A stretch of DNA of 64,000 bases, taken from the NCBI GenBank assembly GCA_021209875.1, contig JAGYVD010000005.1, forward strand, positions 558,001 through 622,000, read 5' to 3'. Each line of letters starts with the position of its first letter. Positions within the stretch are counted from its first letter, which is position 1. Below the pieces are notes generated by a model. The model had not been told where the DNA came from. It worked only from the letters and a program-made list of their open reading frames with translations, and did not search any database. Origin of the DNA: Rosellinia necatrix. Taxonomy: Eukaryota > Ascomycota > Sordariomycetes > Xylariales > Xylariaceae. Made by a program: the position numbers and the translations under genes. Positions 1 through 11,023 of this stretch are shown piece after piece.

Positions 1-450
1 GGGGAGTTCCACGAGCTCGCGGACGAATATATCGAGACCCTTCTGACGGAATACGAGAAGATGCAGGACGATCGAACCGACCTTGACGTTGAGTATAGTG
101 TACGTTATCTTCAGCCACATACCGCCTGCTCTCCACTCTCCATTGTCACTATCGTCTCGGAGACCGTTCTGACTTGGTTCATTATACAGGCTGGGGTTAT
201 GAACCTTACTATCAACGACCTAGGCACATACGTGATTAACAAGCAGCCACCGAACAAGCAGATCTGGCTGTCATCACCTACATCCGGCCCGAAACGCTAC
301 GACTGGGTGGTCATTAGCGAAGGCCAGAACCAGAAGCAAGACACGGCGAGAGGTGATTGGATCTATCTGCGGGATGGCTCATCACTGTCCGAACTCCTAC
401 GCGAAGAGACGGGCGTCATTATCGAGGCCTTCCCGCCCGGCGGAAACTGA
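1..450 (+). CDS. YFH1: Frataxin, C-terminal part (5' end outside window)
   Basis: Two exons, 1..99 and 190..450, separated by a 90-nt intron (donor GTACGT at 100, acceptor ACAG ending at 189). The reading frame is open at base 1, so the N-terminal mitochondrial presequence lies outside the window. Joined at phase 0, the protein carries the frataxin core: an acidic first helix ([12 protein letters not shown], then [15 protein letters not shown]), the strands GVMNLTI and [19 protein letters not shown], and SGPKRYDW. The invariant [10 protein letters not shown] block is diagnostic. Frataxins act in the mitochondrial matrix, where they stimulate iron-sulfur cluster assembly on the ISCU scaffold through Nfs1 and bind iron via the acidic helix. 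After SGPKRYDW there is an extra stretch ([16 protein letters not shown]) before [19 protein letters not shown], which aligns with the usual last strand and helix. The insertion reads through without a stop and could instead be a small unspliced intron, but it also occurs as plausible coding sequence. Confidence 0.93.
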   Translation, partial: GEFHELADEYIETLLTEYEKMQDDRTDLDVEYSVRYLQPHTACSPLSIVTIVSETVLTWFIIQAGVMNLTINDLGTYVINKQPPNKQIWLSSPTSGPKRYDWVVISEGQNQKQDTARGDWIYLRDGSSLSELLREETGVIIEAFPPGGN

Positions 451-3400
451 GGCGGATGAGCCTGAGCCTGGTAGTGGAGTCACTACACCCCTGAGACGAT
501 CAATGTTCGTATACACCCTTGGTTGGACGCGGAGTTTGGAAGAGGAGGTTTGTATCATATGCCGCTTTCGGAGCGTGCCACTCATGATTTCTACCTTTTC
601 GGTGTTATGTTTAATGTGCTTATACCATGTTGCTTGCACATCATGAGCTCCTCGAGGTCCACCGGAATAAGGAATCACCTGAAACAGGTGGTGGCAGGTA
701 TGCCACGTACAAAAGGTACTTAGGTTAGTGGGTTACTATTACCCTGTTCTATCAACAGACTAAACATTCCACTCACCAAAACTTGCGATACCACTCAGCA
801 TGAAAGGGGTGTATTCCAGGGGTCACGTCTCGGCCAACCCGCTTATGTGGTGAGGCTACCAATCGACACTAAAATATTTGGTTCGCTAGGTTGTTAGCGT
901 CTTATTCGCTAGGTCAGATAGGAATGACCAGCTTTGGCGGGACTGCTTGGGGGATGGCATAGCGGGTCATTATAAATCTAAGGTGGTATTCTGTAGCAGA
1001 GGGAGTCTGGAATCCCGGCTCAGCAAAGGCTTGATTGGAATTCCAGAAGATAGCCATAACTAGGGCTGAGCCGTCCCCGGGATCTACATAAACGGACACA
1101 TACTTTTGCTGGCGAGTGTTCAGGATGAAGGTAGGTGAAATGGTGCACGTGATTATTTCATGCGTACCGCACATCTTACGGGCCAACCCCGGTCACGATG
1201 GGGCAAAATGACATCGGAATTTGCAGTCCTGGCGATTGGAAATTCCCCGGTGTGGGACGGGCGCGGTTCGTTTCCCTGCACCCGCATACATTACATGTGT
1301 CGTTCTCTGCATGAGTCGAACCGAAAGGCGCCGCCACCCGAGAGCGGCCCCGACCTCTCACTAGCGCCTTCACGAGGAGCGTTGGATGCGCACACGTGGG
1401 GATTTGTAGGTTACCCCCCTAAATCGAACTACAACTCCATATGTGCGCATTGTACTTTGGTGCCTTCGGGGGGTATGAAACTCATTTATCGGCGACGGCT
1501 TCAGCCTCGATTTCGTTGAACGCTTTGCTGTTTCGCCCTCGTCCCGATACTCGTCGATCAGCGTTTGTTCCATGCGTGATCCACCCTTTCTTTTGTTTTT
1601 CCCTCTTGTGTTTTTATTTTATTGTAATTGTGAAGTTTACCGCCCCCTGGACCTGGACAGTGGGGTGTGTTTTGTGGCTCGGCGGTTAGGCGGCTGGACT
1701 ATAATCATAGATATGCGAAACTGATGGGAGATTGTTTTTGTTGGCAAGTAATTTGGCCGATCGCCGTAGGACTTCGAATACAGATGTTTTTCTGTTGGGA
1801 TGAATTCTGAGGGAAGAATGACCCTGGGTGGTTGCACCACCTCAAGTACACTATAATAAACTATCTTATGATTTGAAAAGACGTATGCACATCCATATGA
1901 GCGTATACGCAACCGCATGCCTTAATTTACGTATACCGACCTATCTTAGTGGGCAGCAGTCACCACTATTCTTCGTTACGATTCCTAATGTCGTTTGGCT
2001 TGCATCAGAGCCGTCGCTGCATGTAGCCCAGTTTCTTTAGATCAGATCGACGGTTCCAAAGCCAGGCACTCCTAGGGTAGACTGGATGGCGGTAAGACGA
2101 TCATGGACAAATCCTATCCATCTTGCCTAGACTAGGCAATCTACCGAGGGTGGAAACAAAAGTGCTATACTCAGGTACCCTTGGCGCGCCGGCCTTTCAG
2201 TTGCCCGCCGAGATATGGGTACGGCCCAAGTCCAGCGTGGGGTAGGTACCTGACATAGTATTCTTGTCATCTCGACGCATCACTATTTCTCGGTGTGTGT
2301 TTTGCAGAGGGTGGGCCATCTTGCACTCTTTCCACTGTCGTGAGTCACTTTGAATGGTTCGAAATCCGGTAAGTGCGGTAGCCAGGCAGCTGCACCAGTC
2401 CCTTCAAAAACAAAAAAATGTGCCATTTGATCGAACCTATCCGTTTACTACTCCATACGCCGTACTCCCCGCGCCAATCACATTACGAGTTACAGCTTAT
2501 TGTACATGGCCAAGAACCACCGTGAATCATCCTAGATCCAGGGGCCCACCCTTTGGCATAGGGTGTTTGGCATAGGGTGACTGAACTGCCAGAGACTATG
2601 AGCCTTTACGTGATGCCATTTTTTCCCATTTGTTGTCCCATTCTTTCAAGTATCGATCCATGGAGCTCCCAGAGCGGCTCTGCTGGCCGGTGACGTGAAA
2701 CCCTTGACGGGAATCAGTTTGGTCTCTATAAGCCGATATTCTCTCCGAGGCCAAGGGGTCACGCCTCGGGGGGTAATAAGAGGAAGACGAGTTGCCCCGG
2801 GTCGAATAACTGAGACCGTTAGTATGGCATGTATCGTCGTATATTGCCTATATGCTACTAACCTCGAGGACTTGTGAGGGCTAGTTCCTTGAGGCATGGT
2901 TGTTGGTGTTCAGGTTGGTAACAAGTCAGCTGAAGTGGCCCTGATGTGACAAAATGCAAAAGGGGTATGGCAGCAAGTTTGCAGCGTGAGGTCGGTGATG
3001 GTGTAATTCGTCGGCGATTATAGCTTGTAGTTGAAAGGCAGAGCGAGTATTGGCACCTGAGGATGAAGGCGCTCGAGGCTCTCTGTATAAAGGGGGGTGG
3101 GGGGGGAGTAGGCGTGTATTAAGTCACGAGGAGTGATGGTAGTGCGGGAAAAGGGAATTGTGAGGGAACCTGAGGAAGACATATTGATACCTTATAAAAC
3201 AAGAACAAGAAACAGGCCAAGATAGAAGACACTATCGGGACAGGGACGCGGACTGCCACGTCAAGCGTCAAGTAGAAAAAAAGAGTCAGATGCTGAGCCT
3301 ACGCGTCGTCTGCACCCATGCCACATGCTACGAAGGGTGCTAGCGACTACCTCGGTAGGGTGTATAGCAAGATGCGAGCGAGGTGGAAGACCGCGAAAGG

Positions 3401-5455
3401 GGCGACAGTAAATTTTGCCGGCGGTTGTAAATTTTGGGGGTGGCTTCGACCTGGGGTTGGGGAGAATGGGGGACCGTCGTGCAATTTGTTGGGAGTAGGA
3501 TTATCGAACAAATCTTGCGTTATACCTATTGCTGGTGTATCTCCATGCTCTACAATCTTAGCACCAGGTACTAGCATGCAACATCACGTCAGATGGGGGT
3601 TACGGTACCCAAGCTAGGAAGTAGGGACGGTCGTCGTAAGAACAAAATCAGCAGACAACAGAACGGCATAGCTGTGTCTTGCAAACCTGCGGTCGTGTCT
3701 GCGAGCCTGGTAACCGAACGGGCTCTAGAACGACGTCCGAGCGGGAAGTAGAAAAATGATATCATATCCTCTGCTTTGGGGATGCTAGGTTAAGAGGCGT
3801 AGAGCAGATACAGCCTGTTCAGGCGTCGGGGCCGGTTGTAGATGGTCATTGGTAGTAAGAAAGCCATCTGAACGCGTTCCGCTAGGAAGCCGAACTCCGA
3901 AAAATTGTATGCTGCTGTGTGGCTTGGTACCAGAGATCTCAAGTGGGATCAGAAAGACGGAGCTGTCCAGGCTCCCGGCGAGGGCCAAGACTGTTGAGTC
4001 TATCTAGTTAGGGAGAGGGGAGGTGGACGTTGACCAAAAGCATACCCATGTGACTAGACAAGGAAGGCGTGATGTACATAGATACGACATGGAAGAGAAA
4101 TGCGACAAGGCGATGGTGTATAATAAGCGGTTGTTGCTGAGTTTGTGACTGAGTTTGTGAGGATCGACAGTATTGGGAAACGAGGGGGTGACGCCCGAGT
4201 CGTCCTTCATCGCGCACTAGCTAGGGGCCGCGGCCTAGACCGGAAGGGAAATGGAGGATACATAGTCATATCGAGGAAAGAAGCTTGATTTTGATTCCCG
4301 GGGGATATTAGAACATTACTGTATAAGACGTGGGAGAAAGAGGAGGCAGGGTATATGGGTGTGGCCGGCCGGCTGGCCAGCTAAGCTCAGTCTGGGTTAC
4401 CTATTCTTGAGATACCTTTTTCTTTTCTTGTTTTTTTTTTTTCTTCTAGTTGCCTTAAGAGGTTGGAATTGTTGCCTGAGGGACGGAGAGGGGCAAGCGG
4501 TTCCTAAGAAAACCAAAGATGATGCTAGTCGGAAGAAAGGTGGAACCAGGAAGAGAGCACTCACGGAGATGTGATGCGGACTGGGTCGCATAAGAAGGGT
4601 CCGCGAAGGGCGTTCGGGTGAGGGGTAACAGGGGGTCCTGTGAAAGTGTAGAAACGAACTCCCTCGACAGCGAATGATCGATGCATAGCCCCAATGTTGG
4701 GATATGAGCATCAGCCCCTTTCTAGCCACACTAGGTCGACTTTAGCGAAGACACAGCCGCCGTGCACGACGGGCCGCTGTGAGCCTAGGTCCACTAAAAG
4801 ACAATGGCATAGTTGCCGTACTATGCTTTGTATGTACCTATTGCATGCCGAGCAAAATCCACCTCACCGGCAGACGAATCTATCAATGATACGTGACTGT
4901 AAGTCGGGGCAGAGACAAGCCAATGACATCGTTGGGAGCCATGGTCGCGCATTGCCCACCAGCGTGGGTTGATCCGCTCCAAGTGCGCCTCAGCTGGTTA
5001 ACTAAGTAGGTAGGTAGTGTACCTGACATATTTACGAGTATCTACCAGGTAGTTATTTGGTCGCTATTGTCGGGAAGATCGTAGACGGCGGTTCAATTAG
5101 AGTGCGAGTACCTCTAGGTACTACCCAGGCGTGGTATGGTATACCACTGCCCGTAACTACCTACTACACTACCTAATGGTGCCTAGCACACTAAGTAGAG
5201 CAGGCAGTCAGTCCTCGATGGTCCCATCTTGGTCGGAATCCGCAACTCAGTAACACGAATGAGGCCGATGGAGAATGGCGCATTGTGGCTTAAACGACCG
5301 GATTGATGTATGCATTTACTCTGTGAGCCAATAAGTCAAGCAGGGTTCTGTGCTGATGCGACGCTGTGTAAGTATCCCTGTCGGGTACACAGGCCCGCCC
5401 GTTTCCTTGTCGACGCAATCGGCGGGTGACTGCGCTGCTGGGTGAGGGCCGAGGA

Positions 5456-5515
5456 AGGATTGAGAGGAAGGAAGGGGGGAAGGGAGGGAGGAAGGAAGGA
5501 AGGAAGGCAGGCAGG
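5456..5515. repeat. GGAA/GGCA microsatellite
   Basis: Purine-rich simple repeat with GGAA and GGCA units, about 0.3 kb upstream of the Clr5-like/ankyrin gene. On the opposite strand it is a pyrimidine tract. Confidence 0.8.
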
Positions 5516-5568
5516 AGGCTCTTTGGCTCAGCGCGCTTGCTGAGGTTCCCTCAGTCGAGCTCAGCCGG

Positions 5569-5640
5569 CCACATCCAGTTGGCCACATCCATCCTGTCGG
5601 CCACATCCAGTCGACCACACCACATCCAGCCGACCTGGTC
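5569..5640. repeat. Short imperfect CCACATCC minisatellite
   Basis: Five imperfect copies of a GGCCACATCCAG-like unit with variable spacers (TTG, TCGG, TCGA, ACCA). It lies about 190 bp upstream of the start codon at 5830, so it would be in the promoter or 5' UTR of that gene. Confidence 0.7.
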
Positions 5641-5829
5641 AGCCCGTCTCACTTACTGGTGTTCACTTGCTAACTACAAAACCCTTTCGCACCCCGCAAG
5701 ATGCTACGGCACCCCCATTCTTCGCCTTGGTTGTGAATCAGATGTCGCTCGGTTTCCTGATAACCCCTGGTTGATTGCTCCTCACCGCCTGCTTCTGGAC
5801 ACACCCCGTCCTCCTCCCGCCCTGCGTTT

Positions 5830-8194
5830 ATGTTGAGGAGTGTGAGGGACGTGATGGAGTCAGCGTCGCCAACAGCAAGCGCGTCCACAAACCGCGGCGG
5901 TCGGCCGAAAGATTGGACCGAAACCCGCACACGGCGGCTCATACGGCTCTATCTTTTCACCACGCTGCCCTTCACCAAGATCCTCGAGCTATTGGAAGAA
6001 GATGAGTTCAAGCCAGGGTATGCACACAACGCTTCCTCTCGTTGTTCATTGGGCCCGTCTCTAATTGGTCCTTGCGCAAATTAGGAAAGACGCAGCCAAC
6101 AAGGTGAAGAACAACGTGTTGGGGAACGACCCGAGATGGATTCGGCCGAAGGACGACGGCGAAGAGAAAGCCCGCCTCCGTGGTCTCCGAAACAGCCTCC
6201 GGGGTCGGCAGTCCCGACGAGATGCCGACTCACACCATGTACACGGCCACGGCCACACGACCGCTGCCGCCGAACACAACCCAGTTCTTGGAACGTTCCC
6301 GGAAGATGCATCACTCGGGGGCACAACCCTTGCCCATTCATATCGTTCTTCAACCGAGGACGTTCACCACGGCTACCCACGCTATACTCGTACTGACGAC
6401 CCTACATTTAACTTGACACATGACCATACATTCAACTCGACAAGCAACCACCCTACTACGGCTTACAGCAGTGCTTCCCCTCCGCGTTTCATCCCAAGCC
6501 TTATCGGGCGGTTCAACACATCTCGCCAGGACACCGGTCTCACCACATCTACAGACATTAGCGTCGCTAGCGTTTTCAGGGAAAAGCTTTCCGCCTTTTC
6601 AATCAACAAGGCGATGCGAGCCGTCAAAGTTTTAAAGCGATACACGTTCCCAAAAAATCTCGACCCCTCGCGTACCTCCGATGCCCCGTCCAGTTCATGC
6701 CGAGGCTTCGAACCCTACTCGCCTGCTAGCCGTATCAATGACCCATTCGCTGCGACATATGTTGTGTCCGGCGACTTTTTAAACACCGAACGATTTGCCG
6801 ACCCAGGGCGCTGTGCTGCCGAATCCCCAGCGCATGCAGATGGTGTTTGTTGGTGCAAGGTTGCCGACCAGGTCTACCAGATGCAAAAAGTATGGGCTAC
6901 CATTGAACCCCCCCTCGACTTGTCCGACCCGCATCTCAAAGTGAAAGACATATTCGGAAACACCATATTTCACCACCTCGCCACAAAGGAGGGTATTCAG
7001 GAGCAGTTCTTGTATATTGTCTGCCAAGCGTTGCGCGATCCAGACCTGCCAGTTCGCAATTCAAATACGGCCGGTCAAACATTTCTTCACGTTCTCCATC
7101 ACTCCTGGTTTCAAGAAGGCTCCAAGTTGGATGACCTGATTGAGACGTTGCGCAGCGAAAATTTTGATCTCCTCGCAACGGATGTTTACGGTCGCAGTTT
7201 CTTTCATATTCTGCGGGAATACAGGAGAAGTTCGGTTCGATTTCCGGGCCAGGGGTTTGATGTCTACCGTCTAAATCGGCGAGATGCGTTCGGGCTAAAG
7301 CCTATGAATATCCAACAATCTCCTGACACATACTATTCTGTTGCTCATACTCAGGCATTCCATGGGACCAATGCAGCAACCTCAGCTGCCTTCAGCAGGC
7401 CAACTCCGAGCATCAACACGCAGATGGGGATGGGGATGGATAAAGAGCTCCGGGCCCATACAGATCTCTTGCGAGTCATAAATAGTGAAGCCGGTTCTGA
7501 TAGCAGTACGCCCCGGAACATCACAACGGAGAATTCTCAAGGGTGGAATGGATTTCATTGCCTCGCAGAGGTCGACTTGCATCTCTCCCTGGATACCTCA
7601 AAGCACAGCTCTCGAGGACATTTCAGAGACGACTCAAGGCCTAATCCACAAGGACACCAAAAACGGAAGCATAATAATAATGACGAGGCAGAACTACCCC
7701 AAACAATATCTGATAGCCCACGTTTCCAAGCCCTCCAGTCTCTGATTCATGCCAAAGCCGATGCTAATCACTACGACAAACGAGGAAGCACACCGCTCAT
7801 GTCTTTTGTTGTCAATAGTAGTGACGCGACTAAATATGAGAAGGAGGAGAGCGAAAAGATCATAAGAGCCCTCGTCAAGGAAGCTGGCGCTAGACTTGAA
7901 TTGCGCAACCGCAACGGCGAGACGGCTCTTCATCTCGCCGCCAGGTACGGTAAAACCGTTGCCCTGCGCGTTTTGCTCGACCTTGGAGCGAACCCACATA
8001 CTCGGAATGCTCAAGGATTGAGCATCCTCGAAGTCCTTGACAGCTTATATGCTACGACGGTGGGCGACGACAAGATCAACGCTCGGTTTGAGGCCGCCCG
8101 CGCCATTTTGACGCGCACTGCCGACTCTGCAGTGCAAACCCCAGATATCGTCGACGAGTGGGCTATCAAACCTGGTTTTATCGGAAACTTGTAG
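5830..8194 (+). CDS. Clr5-like N-terminal domain / ankyrin repeat protein
   Basis: Two exons, 5830..6017 and 6085..8194, with a 67-nt intron (GTATGC..TTAG), give 765 residues. The first ATG of the frame (5830) is used; M9 at 5854 is an alternative. Residues about 25-85 (GRPKDWTETRTRRLIRLY, then PFTKILELLEEDEFKPG and a NDPRWIRPK end) resemble the N-terminal Clr5-type domain found on many fungal ankyrin proteins. The middle is Ser/Thr-rich. Degenerate ankyrin units follow from about residue 345 (DIFGNTIFHHLA, GQTFLHVLHH, DVYGRSFFHIL). A better-conserved ankyrin block spans about 612-722, including GSTPLMSFVV and GETALHLAARYGKTVALRVLLDLGANPHTRN split over two repeats. This layout suggests a nuclear or cytosolic protein-interaction factor. 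The exact role is unknown, and DNA binding by the Clr5-like part is inference from the family name. Confidence 0.85.
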
Positions 8195-8766
8195 TGCGGG
8201 CTGTTTATCCGATGGGGTTTGAGGCATCCCCTTGGAACAAACCCAAGGCTATTTACATTCATGGTTGTATGGTATACACCCGGGCGGCGTTTTATTGAAC
8301 TTTTGGGATACCCTGGGTACGATTTACGGAGTTTAGCGTCTACGGGTAGTCTTGAATTAGTTATGAAACACGATCGAATCCACAATCTTACCTCTTGTCA
8401 TCACAATTTCTGAGGTGCTGTGCCTGTGCAAGCCTCATCACGAAACTAGCATATCATCGCTTCTATGAGGTAGTCAACCATCAATTAACTTTGCTACAGG
8501 TTATAGATTTTTTGAGTGACGTAAGAGTATATTAGCAAATACAATATCACGTACGGCATTATGTATCTTATTTGCAAGCAACTCGATTTTTTTCCCTTTC
8601 GCCCCCCTCACGACCGTCTTCATTTACCATGCCATACAAAGCGTGCTCGTCCTCTACGGTGGCCCTCTCCAACCCAACTGACGTACCCTACTCTCTCTCC
8701 CGGGACACACGGACTTGAAGGAAAATAAGTAAGATATCGTTCTCAAAGAGGTAAATCTTTTCACCT
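8195..8766. other. Intergenic, convergent 3' ends
   Basis: Space between the 3' end of the ankyrin gene (+) and the 3' end of the DUF3632 gene (-). No ORF of note. It should hold the two transcription end regions, but I see no diagnostic polyadenylation signal. Confidence 0.5.
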
Positions 8767-8894
8767 GGTGTGTGTGTGTGTGTGTGTGTGTGTGGCCTTC
8801 CGTCGTTATACATCCCCCCCCTCCCCAACCCCCAACCCCTTTATCGTCGCATACAACTCACTCGCCCACCTGCCTGCCTGCCTGCCTGCCTGCC
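8767..8894. repeat. (TG)n and (TGCC)n microsatellites
   Basis: A (TG) dinucleotide run at about 8767-8793 and a (TGCC) tetranucleotide run at about 8871-8894, separated by C-rich DNA. They lie just downstream of the minus-strand DUF3632 gene. Confidence 0.9.
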
Positions 8895-8910
8895 TATACC
8901 CGTCTATTTA

Positions 8911-9900
8911 TCACGAAGACGACAGCCGCGTCTCCGTCCAGACCTCAATCAACCGCGCGGCGTGTAACGCGAGATCGCGCGCCTCCTCGTCGGAATTCCC
9001 CCCCGTTGCCGCCGTCGCAGCCGCAGCCGCAGTCGCAGTCGCAGCCGCGATCTTCTCCCCGCGTTCCCGGAAGCGTCTCCCCCAGAACGCCCAGCGGTCC
9101 GGGGTCAGGCCGGCGCGGTCCTCGCCCCACAGCGGGCCGCCCTTCGACAGCCGCCGCGCGGGCGTCGTCGTCGTCGTCGTCGTCGTCGAGCGGCATCGTC
9201 ATCGTGAGCCGTAGCGCCAGCGTCTGCACGAGCGTCGCGCCCGCGTACTCGATGTAGGCGGCGGCGGCCATCAAGTCGGCGTTGCCGCCGTCTCCGTCGT
9301 CGTCGTCGTCGTCGTCGGAGTCCTGCTCGAGCGCCGAGCGCAGCGTCCAGATCGCCGTCGTCTCCGACCCCGGCGAGACGCCGGCGTGCAGCAGGCGCGC
9401 GACGAAGGCGTGGAAGGACACCCGCGCCTGCGGGGCCGCGGTGGCGGCGCGGTCCAGGTGCTCTCTTATCGCGGCCCCGAGGAGGGGGAGGTCGGTCCAG
9501 ACGCGGAGCTGAAAAAAAAGGGGGTGGATTTGTTTAGTGTCACTCTTTGCAAAAAAAAAAAAAAGGAAAAAAGGGGGGGGAGGGGAGTGGAATTGATTGG
9601 GAGTCTCACCTCCCAGACCTTGTCGCCCGTGTCCGGCGCCAGCGCCAGCTCGCGCACGAACGCGGCGAGCCTGTCCTGCGCGGGGCTGGCGTGGGGGATC
9701 TGCTGGGCGACGTCGAGCACGTCGCGCCAGAGGCGCCAGAAGAAGCCCTCGTCGGGCGGGGCCCCGAGGCTCCGCGCGAACGAGGCGGCGGCGCGCGGGG
9801 CGGGCGTGGCGCTCGACGGCTGGATGTACGCGCCGAGGACCCCGAACAGGTCCTCGCGGGACGGGTCCTCCTCCATCTGCCGGAGCGTGATCGCTGCCAT
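8911..9900 (-). pseudogene. DUF3632-family protein, with a frame break in a (GAC)n tract
   Basis: Minus-strand gene. Exon 1 is 9610..9900 (ATG at 9900, MAAITLRQMEEDPSRED), followed by an intron at 9509..9609 (GTGAGA..TTTCAG). Exon 2 runs down from 9508 (LRVWTDLPLLGAAIREHL). This is the DUF3632 layout of small fungal proteins of unknown function. The frame entered by exon 2 runs through two Asp repeats encoded by (GAC)n and stops at 8945 with a non-conserved tail. The expected family C-terminus (LSKGGPLWGED, LTPDRWAFWGRRF, then EEARDLALHAARLIEVW) is instead in the +1 frame, ending at TGA 8911..8913. A one-base slip must lie between about 9151 and 9198, at the trinucleotide repeat. It may be a real disabling mutation or an assembly error. 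Third positions are almost all G/C. A longer in-frame start at 10143 adds only repeat-encoded residues and is unlikely. Confidence 0.72.
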
Positions 9901-9944
9901 GGCTTCTCTGCGGGCGGGCGGCGGGTGATGTCTCGTCGGAGCGG

Positions 9945-10015
9945 CGCGGATGCGGATGCGGGTGTGGATGCGACTGTGGGTGCGGATGCGGGTGTGGATG
10001 TGGATGAGATGAAGA
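9945..10015. repeat. GGATGCGGGTGT-type minisatellite
   Basis: Imperfect hexamer and dodecamer copies (GGATGC, GGGTGT, GGATGT) directly upstream of the DUF3632 start. Read on the minus strand it would encode an IHTRIRT-like repeat, which explains the artificial upstream extension of that ORF. Confidence 0.75.
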
Positions 10016-10175
10016 TGGTCTTCGTTAAGCCGGTTGTGTGTGGTCGCTTTCGCGATGGGGATACGTTTTGGGTATTGGATTATCGATGGGATGGATGGGA
10101 TGGATGGGGTGGAAAAGAGCTGCCTGCGAATCGCCCCTCGCATGCCCTACGTCTACGTCACTGACTACCTCTGAT

Positions 10176-10212
10176 TTAACTATCTACCCGCACTAGAGGG
10201 GTAGGTAGTTAA
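10176..10212. repeat. Short inverted repeat (stem-loop)
   Basis: Arms of 14 bases at 10176..10189 and 10199..10212 (TTAACTATCTACCC against GGGTAGGTAGTTAA) with one G-T type mismatch and a 9-base loop. It is built from the TACC/GGTA repeat common across the window. Confidence 0.75.
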
Positions 10213-11023
10213 GTTATCTACCTACTTAAGAGATGCCTGCCTAGTATGTAACTATGTCTATATGTATGTATGTCTATATGTATGCATGTCCATATGTATG
10301 CATGTTTGTATGCAGGGCGTTCGTCCCGGCGCTAAGATACGGTGCAACCACGGCGAGCCGAAAAGGCGCGTGGAAACCCGTACGTACACACGCACGCTGC
10401 TGATTATGTCTCGCAATTCAATTTGCGTGCCCATTTGAAGAACGTTCGGTCGGTCTGAGATGGAGGTCTTCATCGCTTCGATCATCCCGCCTGCCTCTTC
10501 TGGTTAGAATCCGGGGATTAGGCCAATCATGATCATAGCTCTCTCTATCTTCTCCAGGGCAGTGCTCTTGGGCTGCCTCTATTGACGGATGCCTTGCAGC
10601 AGAGAGAACTCTACCGACAGGTGCCTTGGCGGGAACGAGTAAATAAGAATGAATGAACATGGTATGATCGGCCTGTGATTGGGTGAGAAGAAACAACAAT
10701 CGCAATGACGAGTTCAATTGAACTAGATAATCTGGGTACACGCCAAGCATTCTAGACGTGATATCTGCGCAGTTTGACATAAAGCAACGATTTTAAGCAA
10801 GTGCAAATTTGAACAAGTCTCAAGAAACTCATCGAACATCGTGAAAACCCTGGTCTCCTTCGCCAAATAGACAAATTACCCCTGAATCTCGTCAAGAAAC
10901 GGGGTCCGACAATTTCAGAACAGTCATCGCCGATCCAAACACCCCCTTTCCAATGAAAGCCAACGGCATTCACGCGATGCAGCCTCACTCCCTCGCTCCT
11001 ACCCATATTTTATCCCCCCCCCC

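Larger units (their letters stand above)
451..5829. other. Gene-poor stretch
   Basis: About 5.4 kb with no recognisable protein, RNA gene or transposon. Short ORFs on both strands have no family signature. The 90-residue minus-strand ORF at 914..1186 has the most protein-like composition, but nothing identifies it. GGTA/TACC-type short repeats occur around 5005-5185. Low-complexity blocks lie close to the next gene (GGAA-rich 5456-5515 and a CCACATCC-type array 5569-5640). Confidence 0.5.
9901..11023. other. Intergenic, DUF3632 promoter side
   Basis: It contains a GGATGCGGGTGT-type minisatellite (about 9945-10015), a GGATGGGATG run (about 10085-10110), a stem-loop (10176-10212) and TATG-rich simple sequence (10255-10312). 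No supported gene was seen. Confidence 0.6.

Noticed and set aside
1650..1740. tRNA-like stretch (GGCGGTTAGGCGGCTGGACTATAAT)-like region
   Set aside because: There is no B box or T arm, and no acceptor stem can be paired. Other GGTTC-like sites in the window (about 2360, 1310, 55750, 55970) also failed to form a cloverleaf.
9466..10143. Long N-terminal extension of the DUF3632 protein (IHTRIRT-type repeat)
   Set aside because: It is the translation of a GGATGC-type minisatellite upstream of the natural start at 9900, not a domain.
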